From Ancylobacter vacuolatus (lineage in GTDB: Bacteria > Pseudomonadota > Alphaproteobacteria > Rhizobiales > Xanthobacteraceae): a DNA stretch of 64,000 nucleotides. The stretch covers positions 558,001 to 622,000 of the forward strand of contig NZ_JAUSUH010000001.1 in the NCBI RefSeq assembly GCF_030813595.1. Direction: 5' to 3'. This document shows, in pieces, positions 35,301-43,578 of the stretch. The position numbers and the translations under genes are program-made. Within the stretch, counting starts at the first letter, position 1. The number at the start of each line of letters is the position of its first letter. The notes under the pieces were generated by a model, which was not told the DNA's origin, did no database searches, and saw only the letters and a list, made by a program, of their open reading frames with translations.

Positions 35301-37876
35301 AGCGCCGGCAGAAAGGCGGGGATCGCGATCGCCGCGATCAGCGCCAGCACCGCATGGACATTCCACGGTGCCGGCGCCAGCCAGCTGACGCCCAGCGCGG
35401 CGAAGGTGAAGGGTAGCACCAGCGAGCGGCGCAGATTGTCCAGCATCTTCCAGCGGCCGAGCGTCGGCACCGCATGCGCGCCGGACCGCAGGCCGAACAC
35501 CCAGGGCAGCAACTGCCAGTCACCCCGGGTCCACCGGTGCTTGCGCTTGGCGATCACGTCATAGCGGGAGGGAAAATCCTCGACCACCTCGACATCGGAC
35601 GCCAGACCCGCGCGGGCATAAATGCCCTCGAACAGATCATGGCTCAGCAGTACGTTTTCCTTGATCCGCCCGGCGAGCGAGGCCTCGAACGCATCGACAT
35701 CATAGATGCCCTTGCCGGTATAGGAGCCCTCGCCGAACATGTCCTGATAGACATCCGACACGGCGGCCGCATAGGGGTCCATTCCGCCCGGGCCGGAATA
35801 GACCCGCTGGTAGAGCGAGCCATCGCGCCCGATCGGCAGCGAGGCCGTCACGCGCGGCTGCAGGATCGCGTAGCCGCCCACGACGCGCTGCTCGGCGACG
35901 CTGAATTGCGGCCGGTTGAGCGGGTGCGCCATCTTGCCGACCAGCCGCACCGCCGCATCGCGCGGAAGGCGGGTATCGGCGTCAAGCGTGATGACATACC
36001 GCACGTCCGCCGGCACCTGCGGCGGCTGGCCGTGAAACGCGATGAAGCTTGTATTGGTGGCGCCGCGCAGCAGCCGGTTCAGCTCATGCAGCTTGCCGCG
36101 CTTGCGCTCCCAGCCCATCCATTTGCCTTCGCCTTCGTTCCAGACGCGATGGCGGTGCAGCAGCAGGAAGCGAGGCCCTGATGGCGCCGGCCCGTAGCGG
36201 CGATTCAGCTGCGCGATCGCCGCCGTGGCGGTGGCAAGCAGGGCCTCGTCACCCTCCACCTTCTCCTGGTCGGCATCCATGCCGTCCGACAGCAGCGCGA
36301 AGGCGAGATCGCCGCTGGAACCAGTGAGATAATGAACTTCCAGCCGCTCGATCTGCTCCAGCAGATCGGCTTCGCTGGTCAGGAGCGTCGGCACGACCAC
36401 CAGCGTGCGCAATTCGGTGGGAATTCCGGCCGCGAGCTCCAGCCCCGGCAAGGGCGAGGCACCGAACGAATACGCCACGCCCCGGTTGACCAGCGCGCTC
36501 GCCGCATCCGACGCCGGCAGGAAGGCGAGCGGCGCCAGCAGCAACAGCCAGCCGGCGAAGCCGCCGGGAATGGCGAGCCACGCATAGGCGAGCACAAGCA
36601 GCGTCAACGTAGTGATCAGCACCGCCACGGCATAGCCATGGACTCCGAGCGGCGTGTTGAGCCGCGAAATCCACAGCCGCGCTGGCGGGCGGAAGCCGAT
36701 GCTCGTCTCCAGCGCGAGCCGACCTCCGGCGATCAGATGATAACCCGGATCACGCGCGCTCTCCTCCCCCTGCATCGCCGTGGCATCCGCACGGGTGCAG
36801 CAGGCGCTGGCGCTCAAGGCGCGGCGCGCGACCTCCAATTCGCTGACGGTCGAGCCGCGCGCCAGCTGCTCAATGGCGCTGCGGTAGAGATTGCGGGTCG
36901 CGAAATCCATCGCATCGAAGCCGCTGGCGCCGCGCAGCGTCTGGTCGACCAGGCTGACGCTCTCGAACCATTCGGCCCAGTCGATATCGGAGATCAGGCG
37001 CATGCTGGTGATGACATTGCGCACCGTGACATTCGACGCCCCCTGCCTCTGCTGGGCGTGCTGAACCACCTCGTCGATCGAGGTCTCTTGCAATTTGAGC
37101 CGCTCATCGAGCCATCCGAGCGCTGGCGTGGTGCGCGGATCCTGGTCGCGCAGCCGCTTGGCCAGTTGCGCCGCGAACAGTTCCGACAACGGCTCGCACG
37201 AGCGCGCCACGATATCGCTGTCGAGCGAAAAACCGGCGAAGCCGGTCTCCAGCACCCGGTTGGCCAGAGCGTCGGCTTGTGCCCGCGCCTCGCGTCCGAC
37301 CATGATCTGGTCGGTCAACCGGCGCAGATTCTCGATCAGCACGATCCGGAGCGTGATCGCCACCGCCCAGAGCTCGCCGATCGAGAGCGGCTCGACGGTT
37401 TGGTAGGAGGCAACAAAGCGCCTCAGAGTGGTCGGGTCGACATGGCTGTCCGTGTGGGCGACGAACGCCCAGGCGAGGCCGAAGACTCGAGGGTAGCCGG
37501 CGAATGGACCGGCGGCGAGCTTGGGCAACTGGCGGTAATAGCCCGGCGGCAGGTCGTCGCGGATCTCGCGGATCTGCTCCTCGACGAGGTGATAATTGTC
37601 CAGCAGCCACTCGGCCGCCGGCACGACCCCGTTCCCCTCCTCCAGTTCGGCGGCACTGGCGCGATAGGCCGCCAGCAGCACCCTGGCATTGTCGTTCAGG
37701 CGGCTTTGCAGGGGGACGACGACCGGCGGATTGGGCGACACTTTCTGTGCCGCCGCGAGGCTTTCAGCATGCTGCTCCAGCCGCTCGACGCCGAACAGCT
37801 CCTCCCGGACAGGGGCCGTGTCGCTCCAGGGCGCGGACGAACGACGGTCGAAAACCGCGCGGAGTTGGGCCAGCAT
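29360..37876 (-). CDS. ndvB: Cyclic beta-1,2-glucan synthase (NdvB/Cgs)
   Basis: A 2838-residue inner-membrane enzyme that makes cyclic beta-1,2-glucans exported to the periplasm for osmoadaptation and host interaction. Order of parts: an N-terminal cytoplasmic region (PVREELFGVERLEQHAESLA); membrane helices about 410-460; the GT84 glycosyltransferase domain with YVITLDADTRLPRD (about residues 640-655); more membrane helices about 800-1000; a glucoamylase-like middle region; and two beta-sandwich/GH94 phosphorylase modules at the C-terminus (GTGDWNDGMNRVG and YKVEPYVLAADVYS). Length is normal for the family (~2800). It has no adjacent ndvA exporter. The plus strand across it carries long spurious frames. 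Confidence 0.96.
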   Translation of the reverse strand: MLAQLRAVFDRRSSAPWSDTAPVREELFGVERLEQHAESLAAAQKVSPNPPVVVPLQSRLNDNARVLLAAYRASAAELEEGNGVVPAAEWLLDNYHLVEEQIREIRDDLPPGYYRQLPKLAAGPFAGYPRVFGLAWAFVAHTDSHVDPTTLRRFVASYQTVEPLSIGELWAVAITLRIVLIENLRRLTDQIMVGREARAQADALANRVLETGFAGFSLDSDIVARSCEPLSELFAAQLAKRLRDQDPRTTPALGWLDERLKLQETSIDEVVQHAQQRQGASNVTVRNVITSMRLISDIDWAEWFESVSLVDQTLRGASGFDAMDFATRNLYRSAIEQLARGSTVSELEVARRALSASACCTRADATAMQGEESARDPGYHLIAGGRLALETSIGFRPPARLWISRLNTPLGVHGYAVAVLITTLTLLVLAYAWLAIPGGFAGWLLLLAPLAFLPASDAASALVNRGVAYSFGASPLPGLELAAGIPTELRTLVVVPTLLTSEADLLEQIERLEVHYLTGSSGDLAFALLSDGMDADQEKVEGDEALLATATAAIAQLNRRYGPAPSGPRFLLLHRHRVWNEGEGKWMGWERKRGKLHELNRLLRGATNTSFIAFHGQPPQVPADVRYVITLDADTRLPRDAAVRLVGKMAHPLNRPQFSVAEQRVVGGYAILQPRVTASLPIGRDGSLYQRVYSGPGGMDPYAAAVSDVYQDMFGEGSYTGKGIYDVDAFEASLAGRIKENVLLSHDLFEGIYARAGLASDVEVVEDFPSRYDVIAKRKHRWTRGDWQLLPWVFGLRSGAHAVPTLGRWKMLDNLRRSLVLPFTFAALGVSWLAPAPWNVHAVLALIAAIAIPAFLPALFSIVPRGVGIRLLSHVTALADDLRIALLQTVFTFAFLPDQSWRLADAVIRTLFRLFVSHRHLLEWTTAAVAGAQPRLDLIGFYREMQGGTVLGLAMTLGAFAWAPESWPVILPFALLWLAAPALAFWASRSPPIAKTLAVSPNDAHALRLIARRTWRFFETFVTPAENMLPPDNFQEDPKPVVAHRTSPTNMGLYLMSSVAARDFGWAATMETVERLEATLSTMQRLARFKGHFFNWYGTRDLRVLEPAYVSSVDSGNLAGHLLVVAVACEEWIDVPLTHKAEAGMADAIALAREALGTTQVMAADERAGQLDGLFVEITALLHGGQGLEASTPTLIRLTEKASRLAADLAPTADESGAPDLVFWTERLRVAVAEHERDRLYLADAPRTLRNRLRTIAQTARDMALAMDFAFLLDPERKLLSIGYSVPDNCLDPSCYDLLASEARLASLFAIAKGDAPTRHWFRLGRTATPLGSGSALVSWSGSMFEYLMPSLVMRAPTGSLLEQTNRLVVARQQSYARGLGVPWGISESAYNARDLEFTYQYSNFGVPGLGLKRGLSDNLVIAPYATGLATMVDPSGARENFARLAAMGAGGRYGFYEALDFTPARRPADASVAIVRNFMAHHQGMTIVAIANVLGGGQMRARFHREPIIQASELLLQERMPRNVIVAYPRAEEVKASARSEANEAPNVRCLKPPSGGAPVTHLLSNGRYVVMVTTAGTGFSRWRDIAVTRWREDATRDVQGSHIFLRDSQSGELWSAGAQPFGVAAEHDDVVFSEDRAEFIHRSPSLITTMDLLVSGEDDGEVRRVSLTNSGRRAREIELTSYAELVLATPATDNAHPAFAKMFVETEHRPEFGALIATRRRRSPYEAEIWAAHFAVIEGEMLDPPQYESDRALFLGRNREPGEAAVIREGAALSNTVGTVLDPVFALRHRVKVPAGRTVRVAFWTLVASSREELLNLVDKHHDRNAFERAKTLAWTQAQVQLRHLDVKAEEAADFQRLAAPIIYADARFRVPSDVIERGAGPQSSLWQYSISGDLPIVLLRIDDLEDMAQVRQLLRAHEYWGMKRLAVDLVILNEHASSYVQDLQIAIETAVRSSQSRPRFGDEQGQGAVHVLRTDMMSLEGRGLLQSVARVVLSARRGTIANQLTYIPAFLPRPAAARRRRTMAPVVAPSELSLEFFNGLGGFDKNGREYVVQLNGEETTPAPWINVIAGSGFGFQVSADGSGYTWAQNSRENQLTQWSNDPVADPIGEAIYVRDEATGDAWSPTALPIRDGGSYIARHGFGYSSFSHEANGVALDLLQYVPLADPIKISRLTLTNTSDRVRRLTVTAYVEWVLGTVRGASAPFIATEMDLATGAMFARNSWSAIGNGRVAFADLGGMQTAWTADRTEFLGRKGDVAAPAALMGKVPLSGKTGAGLDPCAALQRLVVLQPGQSVEIVATLGQCRTGDEARVLIARYRATNLDAVLKTVTDHWERLLGAVEVKTPDRATDIMLNGWLLYQTIACRIRARSAFYQASGAYGFRDQLQDGMALSFAQPEETRRHLLRAAARQFVEGDVQHWWLPHSGQGVRTRISDDRVWLAYAAATYIAAAGDAGVLDEPVAFLEGPPLRPGEHDAFFQPMPSQESASLFEHCARGLDQCVELTGDHGLPLMGTGDWNDGMNRVGEGGKGESVWLGWLFIRTVEMFAPLAEARDPLRTGRWRAHAASVREAIERHAWDGAWYRRATYDDGSWLGSSDNDECRIDSIAQSWAVLSGAADASRAAQAMASLEQHLVRREEGIALLFTPPFKNTPRDPGYIKGYPPGLRENGGQYSHAAMWAILAFARLGDGTKAHELFALLNPINHGGSPGQVATYKVEPYVLAADVYSVAPHAGRGGWSWYTGSAAWMYRAGIEGILGIRKDGAHLTVSPCIPEDWPGFEARVTIAGTAYEIVVGPAQEGQANVGARLDGVAVERVDGAFRVPLDGTAHRLVIGGLGT

Positions 37877-38092
37877 GATCGCCTTTCAGCCCGGCATCGC
37901 GCCAGGGATGAGGGGGCGGAACGGGCCATGTCAGATAAACCGGAGCCTCGGGAGAGGTTCCGGATAGGCGAGAGTTGGGCGGGTTGGCTGTGTCGGCGCC
38001 GACGTTACAGCATTTGGCGCGCGCGTGGGGAACTCATCGCTACGGGCGCGCTGGCTCTCTCATTGGCCTGTCAGGCGGCCGCCCGACTTGGT
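37877..38092. other. Intergenic region upstream of the glucan synthase
   Basis: 216 bp between the divergent-side start of ndvB and the end of the gluconokinase gene. No gene, RNA or convincing operator was seen; it must carry the ndvB promoter on the minus strand. Confidence 0.5.
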
Positions 38093-38650
38093 TCAGGCGT
38101 CCCTGCCGGCCGACAGTTCGAACGCGGAGGGACCGGCCTGCGCCTGGCGGATCGCCTCCCCTGCGCGGGCAATGACATCGGCAAGCGGACGATCAATGTC
38201 GACCGTCACCACGTCCGCTTCGCCAGTGGGGACTTCAAGTGTGGCGAGCTGGCTGTCGAGAAGCGCGAGCGGCATGAAATGCCCGGCACGCTGGCTCATG
38301 CGCTCGGCCAGCACGGCCCGCGAACCGCTGAGGAACACGATGTCGAGCGGCCCGGCCGTGCGGAGCTGGTCGCGATAGGCGCGGCGCAGCGCCGAGCAGG
38401 ACACCACGACCCCGCGCCCGGCGGCACGGCTGTCGGCGATCGTCCGGCAGATCATCGCCAGCCAGGGACGGCGATCCTCGTCGTCCAGCGGCTCGCCACG
38501 GGCCATCTTGGTGATGCTGGCGGGAGGGTGGAGCGCGTCGCCCTCGATGAAATCGGCGCCGAACCTGTCGGCAAGCGCCTGGCCGACCGAGGACTTGCCG
38601 CAGCCGGAAACGCCCATCACCACGATGGCCGGAGGCACCTCGCGCGGCAT
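38093..38650 (-). CDS. gntK: Gluconokinase
   Basis: 185-residue P-loop carbohydrate kinase: Walker A VMGVSGCGKSSVGQAL (about residues 11-26), GDALHPPASITKMARGEPLDDEDRRPWL, and the lid-region SCSALRRAYRDQLR. It phosphorylates D-gluconate to 6-phosphogluconate, feeding the Entner-Doudoroff or pentose phosphate routes. It is the last gene of the sugar-acid operon, 5 bp after idnD. The products of IdnD and IdnO upstream give gluconate, so the pathway L-idonate to 5-ketogluconate to gluconate to 6-phosphogluconate is complete. It could equally be named idnK. Confidence 0.93.
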   Translation of the reverse strand: MPREVPPAIVVMGVSGCGKSSVGQALADRFGADFIEGDALHPPASITKMARGEPLDDEDRRPWLAMICRTIADSRAAGRGVVVSCSALRRAYRDQLRTAGPLDIVFLSGSRAVLAERMSQRAGHFMPLALLDSQLATLEVPTGEADVVTVDIDRPLADVIARAGEAIRQAQAGPSAFELSAGRDA

Positions 38651-38655
38651 GAGCG

Positions 38656-39699
38656 TCACGAAGCCGCGCCGAAGCGGAACTGCACCTTCATCGCCCGCCG
38701 TCGGTCCGAGGCCAGCGCGAACGCCGCGTCCGCCTCCTCGATCGCGAAGCTGCCCGTCAGCAGCGGCGCGAGGTCGACACAGCCGGTGGAGATCAGCTCG
38801 GCGGCGCGGGCGAACTCCGCGTCGAAGCGGAAGCTGCCGCAGAGGTTCAGCTCCTTGGCGACGATGGCATTCATCGGCAGGGGCAGCTCGCCGCCGAGCC
38901 CGACCAGCACGATGGTGCCGCGCGGGCGGGTCAGTTCGATGGCGCTTACCAGCGCACGCCCATTGCCTGAGCATTCCAGCGCCGCGTCGACCCGGCCCTT
39001 GTCCTGGGCGAGATCGGCCAGTTCGTCCGTGCCGCCCGAGACATCCACGCACCGCGTCGCCCCGAGCCGGGCGGCGATGGCGAGGGCTTCCGGCGCGATG
39101 TCGGTGGCGATGATGTCCCGCGCTCCCGCCAACCGCGCCGCCGCGATGGCAAGGCAGCCGATCGGGCCGCAACCGGAGACCAGAACGGTCTTGCCCGCGA
39201 GATCGCCCGCCTGCGCCACCGCGTGCAGCGCCACGGCGAAGGGCTCACACAGCGCGGCGAGCGACAGGTCGACATCGTCGGCGACTTTCACGGCCTGGGC
39301 TTCCGGCACGGTCATCTCCTCGCGGAACGCTCCCTGTACATGGGGAAAGCGCATCGCGCTGCCGTAAAAGCGCATGTCGAGGCACTGATTGCGCAGGCCA
39401 CGCTGGCAGTAGTCGCACTGCCCGCACGGCCCCGAGGGATTCACCGCCACCTTGTCGCCGACCTTGACCGAGGTCACGCCCGCCCCGACCGCCTTGACCG
39501 TGCCGGCCACCTCATGGCCGAGCACCATCGGTTCGCGCAAGCGCACCACGCCGAAGCCGCCCTGGTGGAAATAGTGCAGGTCCGACCCGCAAATGCCCCC
39601 CGCCCCCATCTGCACAACGACATCGTGCGGGCCGGGCGCGGCGGCCGGCAGCACCTCGAGGCGCAGATCGTGCGGGGCATGGATGACGATGGCACGCAT
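38656..39699 (-). CDS. idnD: Zn-dependent L-idonate 5-dehydrogenase
   Basis: 347-residue medium-chain dehydrogenase. It has catalytic zinc ligands Cys in GGICGSDLHYFHQGG and His/Glu in GHEVAGTV, a structural-zinc Cys cluster CGQCDYCQRGLRNQC, and the Rossmann motif VSGCGPIGCLAIAAARLAGA. The motif order and length match L-idonate 5-dehydrogenases, which oxidise L-idonate to 5-keto-D-gluconate. The ATG at 39699 (MRAIVIHAPHDLR) is chosen over an upstream in-frame ATG because the fold starts there. Related L-gulonate 5-dehydrogenases look alike, so the exact epimer is uncertain. Confidence 0.85.
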   Translation of the reverse strand: MRAIVIHAPHDLRLEVLPAAAPGPHDVVVQMGAGGICGSDLHYFHQGGFGVVRLREPMVLGHEVAGTVKAVGAGVTSVKVGDKVAVNPSGPCGQCDYCQRGLRNQCLDMRFYGSAMRFPHVQGAFREEMTVPEAQAVKVADDVDLSLAALCEPFAVALHAVAQAGDLAGKTVLVSGCGPIGCLAIAAARLAGARDIIATDIAPEALAIAARLGATRCVDVSGGTDELADLAQDKGRVDAALECSGNGRALVSAIELTRPRGTIVLVGLGGELPLPMNAIVAKELNLCGSFRFDAEFARAAELISTGCVDLAPLLTGSFAIEEADAAFALASDRRRAMKVQFRFGAAS

Positions 39700-39746
39700 G
39701 GTGGGCAAGTCCTTGAAGAGAAAGGAGGGCAGGAACGGGCTCGCCG

Positions 39747-41027
39747 TCACCGGGTCATCCAGTGCAGCGGCCACAGGACGATCTGCGGGAAGGCGACCAG
39801 CAGGAACATCACGAAGCTCTGGGCGATCAGGAAGGGCAGCACCCCCCGTATCACCCCGCTCATCGGCACCTTGGCGACGCCGCAGACCACGTTGAGCACG
39901 GTGCCAACCGGCGGCGTGACCAGGCCCAGCGCGTTGTTCATGATGAACAGCACGCCGAAATAGACCGGGTCGATGCCGGCCTGCTTCACAACAGGCATCA
40001 GCACCGGGGTGAGGATCAGCACGGTGGGGGTGAAGTCGAGCGCGGTGCCGATGATGAACACCAGCACCATCAGGATCGCCATCAGCAGGATCGGGCTGTC
40101 CATGAACGGCTCGACGAAGATGGCGAGCTGCTGGGGAATGTCGGCGGTGGTGATCAGCCAGGCCGACACGCCGGCCGCCGCCACCAGGAACATGATGACC
40201 GCCGTCGTCTCCGCCGCCCGGTAGATCAGGCGGAACAGGTCGCGCGGCTTGATCTCGCGGTAGATGAAAAGGCCCACGAAGAGCGAGTAGACCGCAGCGA
40301 TGACCGCCGCCTCGGTGGGGGTGAAGATGCCGAACTTCAGGCCGCCGATGATGACCAGTGGCAGCAGCAGCGCCCAGAAGGCGTCGCGGGTCTCAACCAG
40401 GCGCTCGCGCATCGAGCGCCGCGGCTCGACGCGGGGATTGTCGCGCTTGATGCACCAGCGCCACGCCACCATGATGGCGATGCCCATGAGCACGCCGGGC
40501 ACGATGCCGGCGATGAACAGCTTGGTGATCGACACGCCGCCGGCGACGCCGAAGATGATCATGCCGATCGAGGGCGGGATGACCGGGGCGATGATGCCGC
40601 CGCAGGCGATGAGGCCGCAGGAGCGGTTCACGTCATAGCCGGAATTACGCATCAGGGGCACAAGCACTGAGGCGAGCGCGGCCGTGTCGGCGACAGCGGA
40701 GCCCGAGAGCGACGCCATGATGACCGCCGCCATGACCGCGACATAGCCCAGCCCGCCACGGATATGGCCGACCCAGGCCATCGCCATGGTGATGATGCGC
40801 CGGGTCATGCCGCCGGCATTCATGAACTCGCCGGCGAGCATGAAGAAGGGCACCGCGAGCAGCGGGAAGCTGTTGGCGCCGTCCCACATGTTCTGGATGA
40901 TGATCTGCGGATCGGTGATGCCCATATAGAACATCATCGCGAGGCCGCAGCCGATCAGCGCGAAGGCGACCGGCATGCCGAGCGCCATCAAGCCCAGCAG
41001 CGAACCGACGAAAATAAGGACGATCAT
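39747..41027 (-). CDS. dctM: TRAP transporter large permease (DctM type)
   Basis: 426 residues, about 12 membrane helices of the DctM family. Typical segments are GMPVAFALIGCGLA, the PFFMLAGEFMNAGGMTRRI loop, SGSAVADTAALASVLVPLM and NNALGLVTPPVGTVLNVVCG. It provides the Na+-coupled channel of a tripartite ATP-independent importer. Its start overlaps the dctQ stop by 4 bp. Context (idnD, idnO, gntK) points to a hexonate such as L-idonate or gluconate as cargo; that is inference. Confidence 0.93.
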   Translation of the reverse strand: MIVLIFVGSLLGLMALGMPVAFALIGCGLAMMFYMGITDPQIIIQNMWDGANSFPLLAVPFFMLAGEFMNAGGMTRRIITMAMAWVGHIRGGLGYVAVMAAVIMASLSGSAVADTAALASVLVPLMRNSGYDVNRSCGLIACGGIIAPVIPPSIGMIIFGVAGGVSITKLFIAGIVPGVLMGIAIMVAWRWCIKRDNPRVEPRRSMRERLVETRDAFWALLLPLVIIGGLKFGIFTPTEAAVIAAVYSLFVGLFIYREIKPRDLFRLIYRAAETTAVIMFLVAAAGVSAWLITTADIPQQLAIFVEPFMDSPILLMAILMVLVFIIGTALDFTPTVLILTPVLMPVVKQAGIDPVYFGVLFIMNNALGLVTPPVGTVLNVVCGVAKVPMSGVIRGVLPFLIAQSFVMFLLVAFPQIVLWPLHWMTR

Positions 41028-41605
41028 GACACTGTCCCTTTGCGGGAGGTCTGGTCGGCGAGCTCATGCTCGATGTCGTGGATCTCGGACATCCCCTCCT
41101 CATTGACGTCGATCAGCTCGTCATCGGCGACATGGCCGAAGGCGAGGCGAACGAGGTTGGCGAGGCAGATGAGGCCGATCGCGGTCGAGGTGATGTAGCT
41201 CACGCCATAGACCCACAGCGTCGAGATCTGCGCGACGGGCGAGGAACTGCCGGCGATGATGTCGTGCTGCAGCCAGGTGCCGTAGAGCATGTACAGGCTG
41301 CACACGAGCATGATCGCCTGGCTGATGCCCCAGCACAGCTTACGGCCGAGCAGAGGCAGGGCGCGCACCACGAGGTCGACCCCCAGATGCGCCCGCCGGT
41401 GCAGGCCGACGATGGCGCCGAGGAAGGTGAGCCAGACAAAGGCGAAGCGCGGCAGTTCGTCGGACAGGTCGATACCGGTATTGAAGCCGAGCCGCAGCAC
41501 CACATTGCCGAAGACGGTGACGAGCATGACGACCATGCACAGCACCATCACCGCTTCCAGCACGCGGTAGAACGCGGCGATCGCCAAGCTGAGCAGTTGG
41601 TTCAT
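41024..41605 (-). CDS. dctQ: TRAP transporter small permease (DctQ type)
   Basis: 193 residues with four membrane helices. The DctQ signatures are the RFAFVWLTFLGAIVGLHRRAHLGVD segment (helix 2 to 3) and the following LVVRALPLLGRKL. The C-terminal tail of ~45 residues (FGHVADDELIDVNEEGMSEI and on) is acidic and longer than usual. It works as a pair with DctM. It is preceded by a 105-bp gap with a hairpin that separates it from dctP. Confidence 0.92.
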   Translation of the reverse strand: MNQLLSLAIAAFYRVLEAVMVLCMVVMLVTVFGNVVLRLGFNTGIDLSDELPRFAFVWLTFLGAIVGLHRRAHLGVDLVVRALPLLGRKLCWGISQAIMLVCSLYMLYGTWLQHDIIAGSSSPVAQISTLWVYGVSYITSTAIGLICLANLVRLAFGHVADDELIDVNEEGMSEIHDIEHELADQTSRKGTVS

Positions 41606-41674
41606 CGGGACACCTCGCGAAAGCCAGGCGCCGCTCCGTCACCGAAGGAAGGGGTGCGCCGTGGGAGGAAGGCC

Positions 41675-41698
41675 GGCGACCCGCGCAGGCGGGCCGCC
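41675..41698. terminator. Intercistronic hairpin between dctP and dctQ
   Basis: GGCG-a-CCCGC (41675-41684) pairs with GCGGG-c-CGCC (41689-41698) around a 4-nt loop, one mismatch in the stem. It lacks a T-tract, so partial attenuation or protection of the dctP mRNA 3' end is more likely than full termination. Such elements often give binding proteins a higher expression than their permeases. Confidence 0.45.
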
Positions 41699-41710
41699 GG
41701 GGGCGATCGC

Positions 41711-42739
41711 TCAGTTGGCGCCGCGCGCCTTCTCGATTTCGGCGTAGAAGCCGTCGACAAAGGCGTCGCCGATCTGCGGCTTGAACTTCGCCACCACCGG
41801 CTTCACCTGGGCCTGGATGCGGGCCAGCTGGTCGGCGGGAACCTCGTCGACTTCGACGCCGGCTTCCTTGAACTTGGCGATGACGTCGCGGTCACCCTCG
41901 TCAAGCAGCTTGCGCTGCAGCAGACCCGCCTCGACCGCAGCCTTGCGGATGCCGGCCTGGTCGGCCGGGGTCAGCTTGTCCCAGAACTTCTGCGAGGCCA
42001 CCAGCGCCACCGGCGTATAGACGTGGTTGGTGAGCGAGATGTACTTCTGAACTTCCTGCATCTTGTTGGCGTACATATGCAGGAGCGGGTTTTCCTGGCC
42101 GTCGATCGCCTTCACCTCAAGCGCCGGGAACACTTCCGAGAACGGCATCGGGGTGGCGTTGGCGCCAATCGTCTTCCAGGTGTCGAGCGCGACCGGGTTG
42201 GCCATCACCCGCAGCTTCAGGCCGGTGATGTCGTCAAGCTTGGTGACCGGGCGGCGGCTGTTCGACAGGTTGCGGAAGCCCATGCCGGTCCAGGTCAGGC
42301 CGACAATGCCGGAGGGCTCGACCTTGGCGAAGATTTCCTTGGAGGAGGCGCCGTCGAGCACGGCGTAGACTTCCTTGGTGTTCTGGAACATGAAGGGCAG
42401 ATCCCAGACCTGCACTTCCTTCACCCGCGACGACAGCGGCGCCAGCGTGCCGATATAGAATTCCTGCGTGCCGGACTGCACCGCCTGCAGCTGCTTCTCG
42501 TCGCTGCCGAGCAGAGCGCCGTGATAGGTCTGCACCTTCACATTGCCGTTGGTGTAGGTACCGACCAGCTCGGCGAACTTGTTCATCGCCGCCGCCTGCG
42601 GGTGGCTTTCCGGCATGGCGTGGCCGGCCTTGGCCTTGATTTCCGCCAGGGCGGGGCCGGCCGCGAACAGGGCGGCGGCGAGCAGCGCGGCACCGGCGAC
42701 CCGCAGGCCGGCGGTCTTCGTTGCGAAAGGCGTCTTCAT
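41711..42739 (-). CDS. dctP: TRAP transporter periplasmic solute-binding protein (DctP type)
   Basis: 342 residues with a clear signal peptide (TAGLRVAGAALLAAALFAAG, cleavage likely after PALA). Binding-protein features: KAGHAMPESHPQAAAMNKFA at the mature N-terminus, a carboxylate-binding Arg region around LKLRVMANPVALDTWKTIGA, and WDLPFMFQNTKEVYAVLDG. It captures a carboxylated substrate in the periplasm and hands it to DctQM. Closest in feel to the TRAP binding proteins for aldonates and uronates (DctP/TeaA group). It is placed behind the operon's dehydrogenase gene. Confidence 0.93.
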   Translation of the reverse strand: MKTPFATKTAGLRVAGAALLAAALFAAGPALAEIKAKAGHAMPESHPQAAAMNKFAELVGTYTNGNVKVQTYHGALLGSDEKQLQAVQSGTQEFYIGTLAPLSSRVKEVQVWDLPFMFQNTKEVYAVLDGASSKEIFAKVEPSGIVGLTWTGMGFRNLSNSRRPVTKLDDITGLKLRVMANPVALDTWKTIGANATPMPFSEVFPALEVKAIDGQENPLLHMYANKMQEVQKYISLTNHVYTPVALVASQKFWDKLTPADQAGIRKAAVEAGLLQRKLLDEGDRDVIAKFKEAGVEVDEVPADQLARIQAQVKPVVAKFKPQIGDAFVDGFYAEIEKARGAN

Positions 42740-42793
42740 GGGGTTTCTCCTTGGTACGGCTTGGTTTTGTTGTGGAATGCGGCGGCGCGTCGC

Positions 42794-43564
42794 CTAGAGG
42801 ACGGCCAGCATGCCGCCGTCGACATAGATGAGCTGGCCGTTGACGTAGTTGGAGGCGGGCGAGGCGAGGAACACCGCCGCGCCGACCAGTTCATCGGGCT
42901 GGCCCCAGCGCTTGGCCGGGGTGCGGCCCTTGACCCAGGCATCGAAGGCCGGATCGTTCATCAGCGCCTCGTTCATGTCGGTCGCCATGTAGCCGGGACC
43001 GATGGCGTTGGCCTGAATGTTGAACTGCGCCCATTCCGCGACCATGGAATGGGTCAGCGTCTTGATGCCGCCCTTTGCCGCCGTGTAGGGCGCCACCGTC
43101 GCCCGCGCCGCCTGGCTCATCAGCGAGGCGATGTTGATGATCTTGCCGCCGCGACCGCGCGCGATCATGCGGCGGGCCGCCTGCTGGCTGACCAGGAAGG
43201 CGCTGGTGAGATCGACTTCCAACACCCGGCGCCAATCGGCCGGATCGAGATCCACCATCGGCTTGCGGAACTGGATGCCGGCATTGTTGACGACGATGTC
43301 GACCTCAATGCCCTCGGCATCGAGCGCGGCGAAGGCTTCGGCGACCGCCGCGTCATTGGTCACGTCGAAGGGCAGCGCGTGGGCGTGCAGGCCCTCCCCT
43401 TCCAGCACGCGGCAGGCCGCATGCGTGGTGTCGGCCTTGGTGCCGTTCAGCACGACGCGCGCCCCGGCCTGGGCGAGGCCGCGGGCGATGCCATAGCCGA
43501 GGCCGCGGGCCGAACCGGTGATGAGGGCGGTGCGCCCTTGAAGCGAAAAGAGCTGCGTGGACAT
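42794..43564 (-). CDS. idnO: SDR-family gluconate 5-dehydrogenase
   Basis: 256-residue short-chain dehydrogenase: cofactor motif TGSARGLGYGIA (about 16-27), NNAG, and the catalytic Ser-Tyr-Lys set in IINIASLMSQ...PYTAAKGGIK. It interconverts 5-keto-D-gluconate and D-gluconate using NAD(P)H. Its link to idnD and gntK makes this assignment reasonable; SDR specificity cannot be read from sequence alone. GGAG-type ribosome sites are weak. It sits 14 bp after the enolase-superfamily gene. Confidence 0.85.
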   Translation of the reverse strand: MSTQLFSLQGRTALITGSARGLGYGIARGLAQAGARVVLNGTKADTTHAACRVLEGEGLHAHALPFDVTNDAAVAEAFAALDAEGIEVDIVVNNAGIQFRKPMVDLDPADWRRVLEVDLTSAFLVSQQAARRMIARGRGGKIINIASLMSQAARATVAPYTAAKGGIKTLTHSMVAEWAQFNIQANAIGPGYMATDMNEALMNDPAFDAWVKGRTPAKRWGQPDELVGAAVFLASPASNYVNGQLIYVDGGMLAVL

Positions 43565-43578
43565 GGAGATATCGCTTT

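Noticed and set aside
36332-39367. A 1011-residue plus-strand frame across ndvB, gluconokinase and idnD
   Set aside because: Antisense to three clear genes, low-complexity His/Gln/Arg/Ala composition and no domain.
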